Positions 34,838 to 43,539 are shown, numbered from the stretch's first letter. The stretch is 64,000 nt of DNA from Variovorax sp. KK3 (GCF_001984055.1 NZ_LYVO01000003.1:109295-173294), one strand, 5' to 3'. Notes: a model not told the origin generated them from the letters alone. A program made the numbers and translations.

Positions 34838-35725
34838 TCACTTCCCTCCCGCCAGGCCGAGCAGCGTGCGCGCCTCGCGCGCGCTGGCGATCTCGCCACC
34901 CAGGCTCCGGATGATGTCGCGCGCCTTGGCCACCAGCTGCGCGTTGCTTTCGGCCAGCACGCCCTTCTCGAGGTAGATGTTGTCTTCCATGCCGACGCGC
35001 ACGTGGCCGCCCATCAGCCAGGCCTGCGCCACGATCGGAAACTCCATGCGGCCGATGCCGAAGGCGCTCCAGAAGGCGCCGCGCGGCAGCATGTCGCGGG
35101 CGTACATCACGGTCTGCGGCGTGGCCATGAAGCCGTACTTCACGCCGAGCACCAGGGTCCACATCGCTGGGCCTTCGAGCGTGCCGTCGGCGATCAGGTC
35201 AAGCGCCATGTGGATGTCGCCCGAATCGAAGATCTCGAGTTCGGGCTTCACGCCGGCCTCGCGGATCACCTTGGCCATGCGGCGCACGTTCTTCGGCGTG
35301 TTGATGACCACGTCGGGGCCCGAGTTCATGGTGTTGAGGTCGAGCGAGCAGACGTCGGGCTTGATCAGCGCGATGTGCTCCACACGCTTCTCGGGCGGCA
35401 GCAGGCTGGTACCTGGCGCGTAGACCTTGGGGTCGTCCTCGCTCGGAATGAAGCGGCCACCGGGGCCGGTGGTGAGGTTGATGATCAGCTCGCGATTCTT
35501 CTGCCGGATGCGGTCGACCACGTCGCGGTAGAGCTCGACCTGCATCGATGGCTTGCCGCTCTCCGGGTCGCGCACGTGGATGTGGACCTGGCCTGCGCCG
35601 GCCTCGGCGGCGGCCAGGCATTCGTCGGCGATCTGCGCGGGGGTGATGGGCAGGTGCGGTGTCTGGTCGGGCTTGACCAGGTTGCCCGTCACCGCACACG
35701 TGATGAGTGTCTTTTGCGTGTTCAC
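34838..35725 (-). CDS. BKACE-family beta-keto acid cleavage enzyme (DUF849)
   Basis: 295-residue TIM-barrel enzyme of the 3-keto-5-aminohexanoate cleavage (Kce) family. The zinc-binding histidines appear as H48-x-H50 in GQVHIHVRDPESG. Other family marks are INLTTGPGGRF and LDLNTMNSG. BKACE enzymes condense a beta-keto acid with acetyl-CoA, giving acetoacetate and a new CoA ester. The gene overlaps the SDR gene by 4 bp and is followed at 2 bp by the dehydrogenase, so a beta-keto acid is a predicted pathway intermediate. Which one is unknown. Confidence 0.9.
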   Translation of the reverse strand: MNTQKTLITCAVTGNLVKPDQTPHLPITPAQIADECLAAAEAGAGQVHIHVRDPESGKPSMQVELYRDVVDRIRQKNRELIINLTTGPGGRFIPSEDDPKVYAPGTSLLPPEKRVEHIALIKPDVCSLDLNTMNSGPDVVINTPKNVRRMAKVIREAGVKPELEIFDSGDIHMALDLIADGTLEGPAMWTLVLGVKYGFMATPQTVMYARDMLPRGAFWSAFGIGRMEFPIVAQAWLMGGHVRVGMEDNIYLEKGVLAESNAQLVAKARDIIRSLGGEIASAREARTLLGLAGGK

Positions 35726-36492
35726 AGGTGCCGCCCTCCGTCCACGACGATGCGCGTGCCCGTCACGAAGCGCAGCGTGGTCGCCAGCGCTTCGACGGTG
35801 GCCGCCACGTCGTCGGGCCTGCCGATGCGGCCCAGCGGCGTGGTCTGCGCCATCTTGGCCTTGAAGTCGTCGCCGCGGCCCGGCACGAAGCCGGACTCCA
35901 CCGCGCCCGGCGACACCGAGACCACGCGCACGGCCGGCGCCAGCGCCCGGGCCAGCGCATCGCCGACCACGTCGAGCCCGGCCTTGGCCGCGACGTAGGC
36001 GAGGTTGCTGCCGACGCCGGTGAACCCGGCGATCGAGGAAATGTTGACCACCAGCCCGTCGCCGCTCGCCTTGAGCAGCGGCGCGAAGGCGCGGATGGTG
36101 GCGAACACGCCGCGGAAGTTGGCGCGCACGATGTCGTCGATCAGCTCGTCGGTCAGCCCGTCCAAATCACCGGGCGGCACGGGCCGCGTGTGGCCGGCGC
36201 TGTTGACCAGGATGTCGCAGCGGCCGAAGTCCTGCGCCACGCCGGCCGCGGCCTTCTGAAGGCTGGGCGTGTCGACGATGTCGGCCGCCAGCGCCGCATG
36301 GCGCTGGCCGGCCGCGGCAGGCAGCTCTGCCAGCCGTGCTTGCGGCGAGGTGCCGGCGCGCTCGCGGTGCAGCAGCACGCAGCTGGCACCGAGCGCGGCC
36401 AGGCGCTGCGCCGTGGCGTAGCCGATGGCGCCAAGGCCGCCGGCGATGACGGCCAACTTGCCGTCGAGTCGAGGTGTGGGGTCGAAGCTCAT
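35722..36492 (-). CDS. Short-chain dehydrogenase/reductase
   Basis: 256-residue classical SDR. The cofactor motif GGLGAIG (18-24), NSAG (97-100), catalytic serine near 152 and Y166-xxx-K170 (YVAAK) are all present, as is the SPGAVESGF segment. It lies 25 bp after the dioxygenase and overlaps the BKACE start. The likely role is oxidation of a beta-hydroxy acid to the beta-keto acid used by BKACE; this is inferred from gene order. Confidence 0.88.
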   Translation of the reverse strand: MSFDPTPRLDGKLAVIAGGLGAIGYATAQRLAALGASCVLLHRERAGTSPQARLAELPAAAGQRHAALAADIVDTPSLQKAAAGVAQDFGRCDILVNSAGHTRPVPPGDLDGLTDELIDDIVRANFRGVFATIRAFAPLLKASGDGLVVNISSIAGFTGVGSNLAYVAAKAGLDVVGDALARALAPAVRVVSVSPGAVESGFVPGRGDDFKAKMAQTTPLGRIGRPDDVAATVEALATTLRFVTGTRIVVDGGRHL

Positions 36493-36517
36493 GGTGCGTT
36501 GAAAGTCGGTGGGTGGT

Positions 36518-37384
36518 TCAGGGAATGGGCGGGCGCGGAAACTTCATCTCGCCGGGTTCGAGCACGAAATCGTGTTCGAGCGTCGCGGCTGCGTTGCCTT
36601 GCTGCGGCTGGAAGCGGCCGATCAGCCGGCGCGTGACGCCGAACACCGGGTCGCTTTCGAGGTTCTCGTCGTCGTCGGCGAAGACCTGCGTGATCAGCAC
36701 CTTGTGGCCGGGCTTGCTGACCATGAAGTGGATGTGCGCCGGGCGGTTGGGGTGGCGCTGCTGTGCCTGCAGCAGCACGCCGCAGGGTCCGTCGACCGGC
36801 ACCGGGTAGCCGGCCGGGCGCACCGTGCGAAAGCGGAAGCGGCCGTCGGCGTCCGTCTCGAAGCGGCCGCGCAGGTTCATGTCCTGCTGGGCCGGGTCCT
36901 GGTTCTCGTACAGGCCGACGGGCGAGGCCTGCCAGGCGTCGACGATGGCGCCGGCCACCGGGCGGCCGGCGCTGTCGCGCACCACGCCCGTCACGTCCAG
37001 CGGCACGCCGGGCGTGGTCGAGCGCGCGATCGATTCGCCGGGCGTGCACAGCGGTGCGTTGGCGCGCCAGAAGGGGCCGAGCAGGGCGGCCGGCGACTCG
37101 CCCTGCGGGTCCTGGTTGTTCTGCAGCGCGACCAGGGTCGACACGCCCAGAAGGTCGGCGGCCAGCACCACCTCGTTCTTCTTGTCGCCGGTGGCCTGGC
37201 CGATGCCGACGATGAAGTCGAGCGCATGCTCGAACTCTTCTTCCGTCAAGCGGGTTTCCTGCACGAAGGCATGCAGGTGCCGGGTCAGCGAGGCCATCAC
37301 GGTACGCAGGCGCTCGTCGGGCGTGCGTGACATGGCGGCGAGCGTCATCTCGAGCACGGAGTCGGGGGTGGTCACGATGTTCAT
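36518..37384 (-). CDS. Intradiol ring-cleavage dioxygenase (catechol/hydroxyquinol type)
   Basis: 288-residue non-haem Fe(III) dioxygenase. An N-terminal helical dimerisation domain (about 10-100) precedes the catalytic sandwich. The four iron ligands fall at the expected spacing: Y159 (SPVGLYE), Y193 (RPAGYPVP), H217 and H219 (AHIHFMV). This is the layout of catechol and hydroxyquinol 1,2-dioxygenases. It is the first gene of the minus-strand unit, opposite a LacI regulator. Genes for maleylacetate or muconate processing are absent, so downstream steps by the SDR and BKACE may be unusual. Confidence 0.9.
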   Translation of the reverse strand: MNIVTTPDSVLEMTLAAMSRTPDERLRTVMASLTRHLHAFVQETRLTEEEFEHALDFIVGIGQATGDKKNEVVLAADLLGVSTLVALQNNQDPQGESPAALLGPFWRANAPLCTPGESIARSTTPGVPLDVTGVVRDSAGRPVAGAIVDAWQASPVGLYENQDPAQQDMNLRGRFETDADGRFRFRTVRPAGYPVPVDGPCGVLLQAQQRHPNRPAHIHFMVSKPGHKVLITQVFADDDENLESDPVFGVTRRLIGRFQPQQGNAAATLEHDFVLEPGEMKFPRPPIP

Positions 37385-37413
37385 GGGGTGCCTCGGTTGA
37401 GTGCTTTACTAAA

Positions 37414-37427
37414 TGCAATCGTTTGCA
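37414..37427. promoter_or_regulatory. LacI-type operator 1
   Basis: TGCAATCGTTTGCA is near-palindromic with TGCAA/TTGCA half-sites around a central CG, the form of LacI/PurR-family operators. It lies 30 bases before the dioxygenase start codon. Confidence 0.72.
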
Positions 37428-37524
37428 CGACAGGCGAATTATGGCGGGATCCGACGTTTTGGCAAGCTCGGGGTTTTCCAGCACCATCGTCCGGAACGGG
37501 TGGATACTTCGTTCGGCCGTTTCG

Positions 37525-37538
37525 ATCAATCGTTTGCA
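37525..37538. promoter_or_regulatory. LacI-type operator 2
   Basis: The sequence ATCAATCGTTTGCA shares 12 of 14 bases with operator 1 and ends 4 bases before the LacI-type gene's ATG. The two sites are 111 bp apart in the same orientation, suited to DNA looping and autoregulation. Confidence 0.68.
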
Positions 37539-37542
37539 CCCC

Positions 37543-38568
37543 ATGAGCGCCACAACCCCGTCCACTGTGACCATCCGCGACGTCGCGCAGGCCGCCGGTG
37601 TCCACGTCTCCACCGTCTCGCGCGCCCTCAGCCCCGACAAGCGCGGGCTCATCAGCGAAGAGGTGCTGCGGGTGGTCGAGGAAGCGGCGCAGCGGCTGGG
37701 CTATCGGCCCAACCGCGCCGCATCGGCGCTGCGGACGGGCCGCACGCACACCATCGGCGTGCTGGTGCCCGACATCACCAATGCGGTGTTCCCGCCGATC
37801 CTCCAGGGCATCGAGGCCAGCGCGTCGGCGCGCGGCTATTTCGTGTTCGTCGCCAACGTGATGGATCAGGCGCTGGCGCGCCCGATCGTCGAGCGCATGC
37901 TGGCGCAGCAGGTGGACGGCGTCGTGCTGGCCATCGCCACGCGGGACGATCCGCTCATCGACTACCTGCGCCAAGTCGGCATGCGCGCGGTGCTGGTCAA
38001 CCGCGGCGACGAGCGCGGGCGCCTGCCGGCGGTGGTGAGCGACGACCGGCTCGCGATGAAGCTGGCCGTCGACCATTTGGTGGCCACCGGCCACCGCCGC
38101 ATCGCGCATCTGGCGGGGCCGCAGGGCGTGCCCACCGGCGTGGCGCGGCGGCAAGGCGTGGAGCAGGCGCTGCGCGACTGTGGCCTGCCCCTGGTGGCCG
38201 TGGCCGAGTGCGAGAGCTACAGCCGCGAGGCCGGCCGGCAGGCGATGGCGCAGCTGCTCGCGCAGCCGGAACGGCCCGAGGCGGTGGTCTGCTGCAACGA
38301 CCTGGTGGCGCTGGGGGCCTACGACGAACTGCGCGCACGCGGACTGCGCGTGCCGCACGACATCTCGATCACCGGCCACAACGACATGCCGCTGGTCGAC
38401 ATGGTCGACCCGCCGCTCACCACCATCCGCCTGCCACACCGCGAGCTGGGCTGGCGCGCCGCCGAGACCTTGTTCGACGAGATCGATGGCCGGGCCTTGT
38501 CGGCTTCGACCGTGGTGCTGCGACCGGAACTGGTCGTGCGCCAGTCCACGCGCGACTGCACAGTGTAG
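37543..38568 (+). CDS. LacI-family transcriptional regulator
   Basis: 341-residue repressor. The N-terminal helix-turn-helix and hinge read TIRDVAQAAGVHVSTVSRAL (10-29) and AAQRLGYRPNRAASALRTG, and the periplasmic-binding-like effector core follows from about 65 (TIGVLVPDITNAVFPPILQG). The ATG at 37543 gives a normal-length protein. There is no clear ribosome site, because an operator-like sequence occupies that space. It is divergent from the dioxygenase operon and very likely controls it; the inducer is probably the imported acid or a ring-cleavage product. Confidence 0.9.
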   Translation: MSATTPSTVTIRDVAQAAGVHVSTVSRALSPDKRGLISEEVLRVVEEAAQRLGYRPNRAASALRTGRTHTIGVLVPDITNAVFPPILQGIEASASARGYFVFVANVMDQALARPIVERMLAQQVDGVVLAIATRDDPLIDYLRQVGMRAVLVNRGDERGRLPAVVSDDRLAMKLAVDHLVATGHRRIAHLAGPQGVPTGVARRQGVEQALRDCGLPLVAVAECESYSREAGRQAMAQLLAQPERPEAVVCCNDLVALGAYDELRARGLRVPHDISITGHNDMPLVDMVDPPLTTIRLPHRELGWRAAETLFDEIDGRALSASTVVLRPELVVRQSTRDCTV

Positions 38569-38682
38569 GACTGCACCTCGCGCCGTGTAGGCGCACCGCC
38601 CATGCGTGCGAAGGGTCACGAGAGCCGCTGTCGTCTATGTCAAAAGACGTAAGTAGTTCTAACGCGCTCACTAATACTTTCG

Positions 38683-38880
38683 GTGATGCGAGATCATGAA
38701 ACAAACACGGGCTGGTGGACCGAAAGGCCCGACAGGGAAGACCGCCCGTCTTCCTATGCGTCGCTCGGACACGGCGGGCCTCGGGCACGCCGTCGAGAAA
38801 GCGTGTGGGGCCGCGCTGCGCTCGTCATCGCGCTGATGGTGGCTCTGGGCTGGGCCGTGGTCCGCCTCGCGAGCTTTTGA
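38683..38880 (+). CDS. Small single-pass membrane protein
   Basis: 65 residues from GTG 38683, or 64 from ATG 38686. A charged cytoplasmic N-terminus (WWTERPDREDRP, RARRRES) is followed by one C-terminal transmembrane helix (ALVIALMVALGWAVVRLASF). The stop abuts the ATG of the kinase gene with no gap, suggesting coupled translation. A second ATG at 38696 opens a 58-residue frame that ends inside, so the assignment is tentative. A tail-anchored partner of the kinase is a reasonable guess. Confidence 0.5.
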   Translation: MMRDHETNTGWWTERPDREDRPSSYASLGHGGPRARRRESVWGRAALVIALMVALGWAVVRLASF

Positions 38881-40710
38881 ATGAACGCGACCGCGGCGGC
38901 CGAGCCTGAGCCGGTGCATGCGCCGGCGCGCAGTGGTCCCTCATCGGGTTCCCAGGCCATCTGCCCGGCATGCGGGACGCGCAACCGGGCGGCCGCCACC
39001 TTCTGCATCGGATGCGTGGGCGCGCTGAAAGGCGGCGCCTTCGACGAGTCGGCATCGCTCTTCGAATCGCCCCCGCCCTATGTCGCCACCGAGGCCTTCA
39101 CACGGCTGCAGACCGCCGTGACGCAGGAGCGCCGCGCCGTGGCGCCGCTGCGCGATGCGCTGGCGGAAGGCACGGAACTCGCGGGCTTCCAGGTGCTTCG
39201 GCCGCTCGGCGAAGGCGGCTTCGGCATCGTGTACCTGGCCTGGGACCCGATGCTCGAACGCCACGTGGCGCTCAAGGAATACATGCCCGCGAGCTTGGCG
39301 ATGCGCGCCGACGATTCGCTCGGCGTGTCGATGCGTTCGGAGCAGCATCGCGACACCTTCGAGGCCGGTCTCAAGAGCTTCGTCAACGAGGCCCGCCTGC
39401 TCGCCAGCTTCGACCATCCGGCCCTGCTCAAGGTGTTCCGCTTCTGGGAAGCCAACGGCACGGCTTATATGGCGATGCCGTACTACGAGGGCCCGACGCT
39501 CAAGGAGATGCTGGCCGGTGAGTCGCACCCACCGTCCGAAGCGCAGTTGCGCGCATGGCTGCATCCGCTGCTCGACGCGCTGGCGGTTCTGCATCGAGCG
39601 AAGTGCCTGCACCGCGACATCTCGCCCGACAACATCCTGCTGACCAGCGCCGGGCCGGTGCTGCTGGACTTCGGCGCGGCCCGCCGCGTGATCAGCGACA
39701 TGACGCAGGGCCTCACGGCGGTGCTCAAGCCGGGCTTCGCGCCGATCGAGCAATACGGCGGCGTGATGACGCAGGGCCCGTGGACCGACCTCTATGCCCT
39801 CGCCGGCGTCGTCTACTACGCCATCACGGGCCGGCTGCCGCCCGCGTCGGCCGGCCGGGTCGTCAGCGATGCGTTGCAGCCGCTGGCCCGCACGCACGGC
39901 GGGCTGTACGGCGCACGCTTCCTCGAAGCCATCGATGCGGCCTTGGCGCTGCGACCTGAGGCCCGGCCGCAGGACGTGGGGCAGTTCCGTGCGTTGATCG
40001 GCGATCTGCCTGCTGAGGATGCATCCGAGGCCACGTCGATGGCAGCCGAGCGCACGGAGGGCAGCGATGCTGCGGCCTCGCATGCGGCCGATGCAGGTGA
40101 CGACACGGGCCCCGCGACTTTGCACGCCCCGCTCGCCGATGCCGACCCGGGCCACACGCGAGGCCGCGTACGCCGTGGGCATGTCGCGCTACTCGTCCTC
40201 GCGCTGGCCGGTACCGGTGCATGGTGGCTGGGCACGGGCTCATCGAATGCGCCGCCGGAAGCACAGCGTGCCGAAACGCCGCGCGCCGCGCCGACGGCCA
40301 CCGTCTCGGCGCCCGCACAGCCTGATTCCACGCCAGTGCCTGTCCCGGTGCCTGTGCCGGTGCCTGTGTCGACGCCGGTCAAGGCCATCGCTTCTGCCGA
40401 AACTCCGGCGCCTGCCAGCGTCGTCGTGCCGCGCCAGCCGACCGCTCGCACAGCCGATGCACCTGCACCCACGACGCGGCCCGAAGTCGTTGCCGTGGCA
40501 CGGCCGACAGCCGCGCGTGCGAAGCCTGTCGCGGCCGCGCCGGAGCCTCAGCAGCCTGCTGCACACACGACCCGATCCGAGCCGCCCGAGGCCACGCCCG
40601 CCGTCGCACAGTCCGCGCGCGCCCTGCGCTGCAGCGACCTCGTTCTCAAATCCTCGTTGGAGGGCCTGAGCCCCGACGAAGCCGCCTTTCAGAAAAATCA
40701 ATGCAGATGA
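38881..40710 (+). CDS. Membrane-anchored Ser/Thr protein kinase with zinc ribbon
   Basis: 609-residue kinase. Domains in order: zinc ribbon with C28, C31, C42 and C45; Hanks-type kinase domain (about 103-375) with glycine loop GEGGFGIVY (110-118), lysine K132, HRD 244-246 and DFG 263-265, followed by the subfamily's PGFAPIEQYG in place of APE; one transmembrane helix (about 433-451); then a Pro/Val/Ala-rich periplasmic tail with a VP repeat. The catalytic residues are intact. The stop overlaps the next start. The unit resembles kinase/lipoprotein envelope-sensing modules; no phosphatase or type VI secretion gene is adjacent. Confidence 0.9.
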   Translation: MNATAAAEPEPVHAPARSGPSSGSQAICPACGTRNRAAATFCIGCVGALKGGAFDESASLFESPPPYVATEAFTRLQTAVTQERRAVAPLRDALAEGTELAGFQVLRPLGEGGFGIVYLAWDPMLERHVALKEYMPASLAMRADDSLGVSMRSEQHRDTFEAGLKSFVNEARLLASFDHPALLKVFRFWEANGTAYMAMPYYEGPTLKEMLAGESHPPSEAQLRAWLHPLLDALAVLHRAKCLHRDISPDNILLTSAGPVLLDFGAARRVISDMTQGLTAVLKPGFAPIEQYGGVMTQGPWTDLYALAGVVYYAITGRLPPASAGRVVSDALQPLARTHGGLYGARFLEAIDAALALRPEARPQDVGQFRALIGDLPAEDASEATSMAAERTEGSDAAASHAADAGDDTGPATLHAPLADADPGHTRGRVRRGHVALLVLALAGTGAWWLGTGSSNAPPEAQRAETPRAAPTATVSAPAQPDSTPVPVPVPVPVPVSTPVKAIASAETPAPASVVVPRQPTARTADAPAPTTRPEVVAVARPTAARAKPVAAAPEPQQPAAHTTRSEPPEATPAVAQSARALRCSDLVLKSSLEGLSPDEAAFQKNQCR

Positions 40711-41891
40711 GATCCCCCACCTTCGCAGCACCGCTGCTCTCCGGCCTGCTGCTGGCCGCAACCGCCTGCCTCGGCCTAGGCGGTTGCGCGACCCGGCCCG
40801 CGACCGTGAGCGAAGAGGCGATGCCCTACGACCGCGCCATCGTCGTGGCCGCCGACGCGCTCTTCGAGCAGACGCGCACGCTGTCGAAGCGGTTGGCGGG
40901 GCAGGACCGGGGCACCGTGATCCTCGACCCGGCGATCGCCGCCGACACCGGCCAGCAGACCGTCGCGACCCAGCAGCTCGACCGCGCCATCGGCGAGCGG
41001 GTGCAGCAGTCGCGCCAGTTCGAGCTCTTGCCATTCCAGGCATCGAGCCTGGCGAAGGCGCAGTACCTGCTCGTCGGTTCGCTGGCCAAGGCGCAGGCCG
41101 ATGTCCGCGTGAGCGTGGCGCTCGTCGCGCTCGACGGCGGCGAAGTCATCGCGCAGTCGTCGGCGCTGGCGCGCATGGACGGCATCGACATGAAGCCGAT
41201 GAGCTACTACCGCGACAGCCCGGTTCTGATGAAGGACGAGACCGTCGACGGCTACGTGCGCACCAGCACCACGCCGGTGGGCAAGCCGGCCGACGCCACC
41301 TACCTGGGCCGGATCTCGGCGGCGACCGCCGTGCACGAAGCGGCCTCGCTCTACAACGCGGGGCGCTACCGCGAAGCGCTGGCCGAGTACCGCAGGTTGT
41401 CGGCGGCGCCGGCCGGCAACCAGATCCGGGTGCTCAACGGCGTCTACTTGGCGAGCGCCAAGCTCGGGCGAACGGCCGAAGCCGAAGACGCCTTCGGCCG
41501 CCTGGTGGCCTACGGGCTTACGCAGAAGAACCTGAGCGTCAAGTTTCTCTTCAACCCCGGCAGCACCGAGTTCTGGGCCGACACCCGGCTCACCAGCGCC
41601 TACGGCATGTGGCTGCGCCAGATCGCGCGGCAGGCGGGCAGCGCCAGGACCTGCATGGACATCGTGGGCCACAGCAGCAAGACCGGCCCCGAAGCCGTCA
41701 ACGACAGCCTCTCGGCCCGCCGCGCGAACTCGATCCGCCAGAAGCTGAGCAGCGAGTCGCCCGAGCTCGCGAGCCGCACGCGCACGCTGGGCATGGGCTC
41801 GAGGAACAACCTCGTCGGCAGCGGTACCGACGACGTCGTCGATGCGCCGGACCGGCGCGTCGAATTCAGCATCGTCGACTGCCCGGCCTGA
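40701..41891 (+). CDS. OmpA-domain lipoprotein
   Basis: 396-residue envelope protein. A signal peptide ends in the lipobox LGGC with C29 as the lipidated residue. A CsgG-like or LpoB-like middle (TVILDPAIAADTGQQTVATQ, KAQYLLVGSLAKAQADVRVSVALV) is followed by a TPR-like pair (HEAASLYNAGRYREALAEYR) and a C-terminal OmpA peptidoglycan-binding domain (IVGHSSKTGPEAVNDSLSARRANS, DRRVEFSIV). The start overlaps the kinase gene by 10 bp, or by 4 bp if ATG 40707 is used. It probably links the outer membrane to the wall and may signal to, or be phosphorylated with, the kinase system. Confidence 0.83.
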   Translation: MQMRSPTFAAPLLSGLLLAATACLGLGGCATRPATVSEEAMPYDRAIVVAADALFEQTRTLSKRLAGQDRGTVILDPAIAADTGQQTVATQQLDRAIGERVQQSRQFELLPFQASSLAKAQYLLVGSLAKAQADVRVSVALVALDGGEVIAQSSALARMDGIDMKPMSYYRDSPVLMKDETVDGYVRTSTTPVGKPADATYLGRISAATAVHEAASLYNAGRYREALAEYRRLSAAPAGNQIRVLNGVYLASAKLGRTAEAEDAFGRLVAYGLTQKNLSVKFLFNPGSTEFWADTRLTSAYGMWLRQIARQAGSARTCMDIVGHSSKTGPEAVNDSLSARRANSIRQKLSSESPELASRTRTLGMGSRNNLVGSGTDDVVDAPDRRVEFSIVDCPA

Positions 41892-41916
41892 CGGCCCCAA
41901 AACACGGACATCCCCC

Positions 41917-42327
41917 ATGAGCCCCGACCGCAACGACAAAAGCCCGATGTCGAACATCGAGAAAGCCCTGGCCGAACTCGACGAGGCGCTGGGCGCCGGC
42001 AGCATCGACCGGCGCGCGGTTCCGTTCTACGGGCCCACGCTGCTGGCATCGATGAACGAGAAGGACCAGTCGATGGCCCTGCATGCCGAGCAGGCCCGCT
42101 ACCACGAAGACCCGGAGCAGTCGGCGGTCCACTTCTGTCTGACCGCGGCCATATCGCTGCTCGAGGTGAGCCAGGCCCTGATCAACCAGCGCAGCCCGAT
42201 GAGCCCGCAGGACCGCGAGCGGCAGTGGAAGACATTGATGGCGTACACCAAGACCGCGGGCCGCTCGGCCTATCGCGCCGCGTCCATCCTGGCGGACCAG
42301 AAGGACTACGACCCGCCGGCGCGCTGA
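41917..42327 (+). CDS. Hypothetical protein of the kinase cluster
   Basis: 136-residue soluble, helical protein, not recognised. It contains EKALAELDEALGAGSIDRRA, a central segment with SAVHFCLTAAISLLEVSQAL and a KTLMAYTKTAGRSAYRAASI helix. It starts 25 bp after the lipoprotein stop on the same strand and is probably the last gene of the unit. It could be a cytoplasmic substrate or adaptor for the kinase; nothing in the sequence shows this directly. Confidence 0.65.
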   Translation: MSPDRNDKSPMSNIEKALAELDEALGAGSIDRRAVPFYGPTLLASMNEKDQSMALHAEQARYHEDPEQSAVHFCLTAAISLLEVSQALINQRSPMSPQDRERQWKTLMAYTKTAGRSAYRAASILADQKDYDPPAR

Positions 42328-42342
42328 AGCCCGCGCGCGGCG

Positions 42343-42537
42343 TCAGCGCGGCCGCGTGGCGTGCACGAGGCCCGGCACTTCGCTGCGGCCGATGCCCAGG
42401 TCGAGCAGCTCGTGCTCGCTCATCCCGTTGAGTTGCTGCGCCTGCCGACGGGCCCGGCGGCGCGCCTGGGCCGCTGCGGCCCGCTCGACCAGGGCCTGCA
42501 GCAGCCGGTGCAGGGACTGTTGCATCTTCGATTCCAT
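42343..42537 (-). CDS. DUF1127 small protein
   Basis: 64-residue basic protein with the DUF1127 (YjiS-like) signature: arginine-rich helix RARRQAQQLNGMSEHELLDL followed by GIGRSEV near the C-terminus. In other bacteria such proteins bind RNA or affect phosphate and carbon metabolism. The start is the ATG at 42537; the frame is open further upstream but would run into the LysR promoter. It is divergent from the LysR gene, a frequent arrangement. Confidence 0.8.
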   Translation of the reverse strand: MESKMQQSLHRLLQALVERAAAAQARRRARRQAQQLNGMSEHELLDLGIGRSEVPGLVHATRPR

Positions 42538-42627
42538 CGCATGTACTCCTGTGTTGGAGCCCGATGGTGCGCCGGCGCGTGATATTGTGGAAGTTGAGAT
42601 TTCTGAGGCGACCAATCAGGATTACTG

Positions 42628-43524
42628 ATGAGAGAGCTGAACCTCGACCAACTCCGCACCCTCGTGGCCATTGCCGACCTGGGCACGTTCTCGGCCGCCG
42701 CGCAAGCCCTGCACCTCGCGCAGCCGACCGTGAGCCTGCACGTCAGCGAACTCGAATCGCGCCTGGGCGCCACGCTGGTGCTGCGCGGTGCGCGACGCGT
42801 CACCACCACGCCGGCCGGTGCCGTGCTGGTGGAGCGCGGCCGCCGCCTGCTGCGCGATGCCGACGATGCCATCGAGGCCGTGCAGCGGCAGCACCAGGGC
42901 CTGGCCGGGCGCGTGCGCATCGGCTGCAGCACGACCAGCGTCGTGGTCGACCTGCTGCCGCCCGTGTTCCACGCGCTGCTTAAGCACTACCCGGACATCG
43001 TGTTGACTCCCAGCTTCCTGGGCTCCGAATACTCGGTGTCCGGCGTGCTGGCTGGCGCGCTGGACCTGGCCATCATCGCGCTGCCGCAGCCCGCCACGCC
43101 GGGCCTGGCGCTCACGCCCTGGCGACAGCATTCCATGGCCGCCTTCATCCCGGCGAGCTGGGAGGCGCCGCGGCGCGTCACGCCGGCCTGGCTGGCGCAG
43201 CATCCGTTGATCATGAACCAGCCGGGGTCGCGCATGTACGCGCTGACGATGGAGTGGTTCGCGCAGGCCGGCTTCGCGCCGCGCGCGCGCATCGAGCACG
43301 ACTACGATGTCGCGATGCGCGGGCTGGTGGCCGCGGGCTACGGCGTTGCGTTGCTGCCGGCACCCGACGAAGGCAAGGTCGCCGATGCCGGCGAGCACGT
43401 GCAGACGCGGCCCTTGAGCCCGAAGCTCACGCGCCACCTGGCCATTGCCTACCGCGCCAACGGCCCGCTGGACGGGGCGACGCAGCGGGTCATCGAGATG
43501 CTGCTGGCCTTCGGCCGCGGATGA
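42628..43524 (+). CDS. LysR-family transcriptional regulator
   Basis: 298-residue regulator with the N-terminal helix-turn-helix (LDQLRTLVAIADLGTFSAAA, then LHLAQPTVSLHVSELESRLG, about 6-45) and the effector-binding domain after about 90 (RVRIGCSTTSVVVDLLPPVF). It is divergent from the DUF1127 gene with a 90-bp gap and convergent with glutaminase. A target is not evident; it may control DUF1127 or a distant gene. Confidence 0.88.
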   Translation: MRELNLDQLRTLVAIADLGTFSAAAQALHLAQPTVSLHVSELESRLGATLVLRGARRVTTTPAGAVLVERGRRLLRDADDAIEAVQRQHQGLAGRVRIGCSTTSVVVDLLPPVFHALLKHYPDIVLTPSFLGSEYSVSGVLAGALDLAIIALPQPATPGLALTPWRQHSMAAFIPASWEAPRRVTPAWLAQHPLIMNQPGSRMYALTMEWFAQAGFAPRARIEHDYDVAMRGLVAAGYGVALLPAPDEGKVADAGEHVQTRPLSPKLTRHLAIAYRANGPLDGATQRVIEMLLAFGRG

Positions 43525-43539
43525 CGCGCTGCGCTTCGC

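Noticed and set aside
38696..38872. Alternative 58-residue frame overlapping the small membrane protein
   Set aside because: It is Arg/Gly-rich with no membrane helix, and its stop does not couple to the kinase start as the chosen frame does.
40321..40385. Apparent tandem DNA repeat in the kinase gene
   Set aside because: It is an in-frame VP-repeat coding for the flexible periplasmic tail, common in such proteins, not a separate element.
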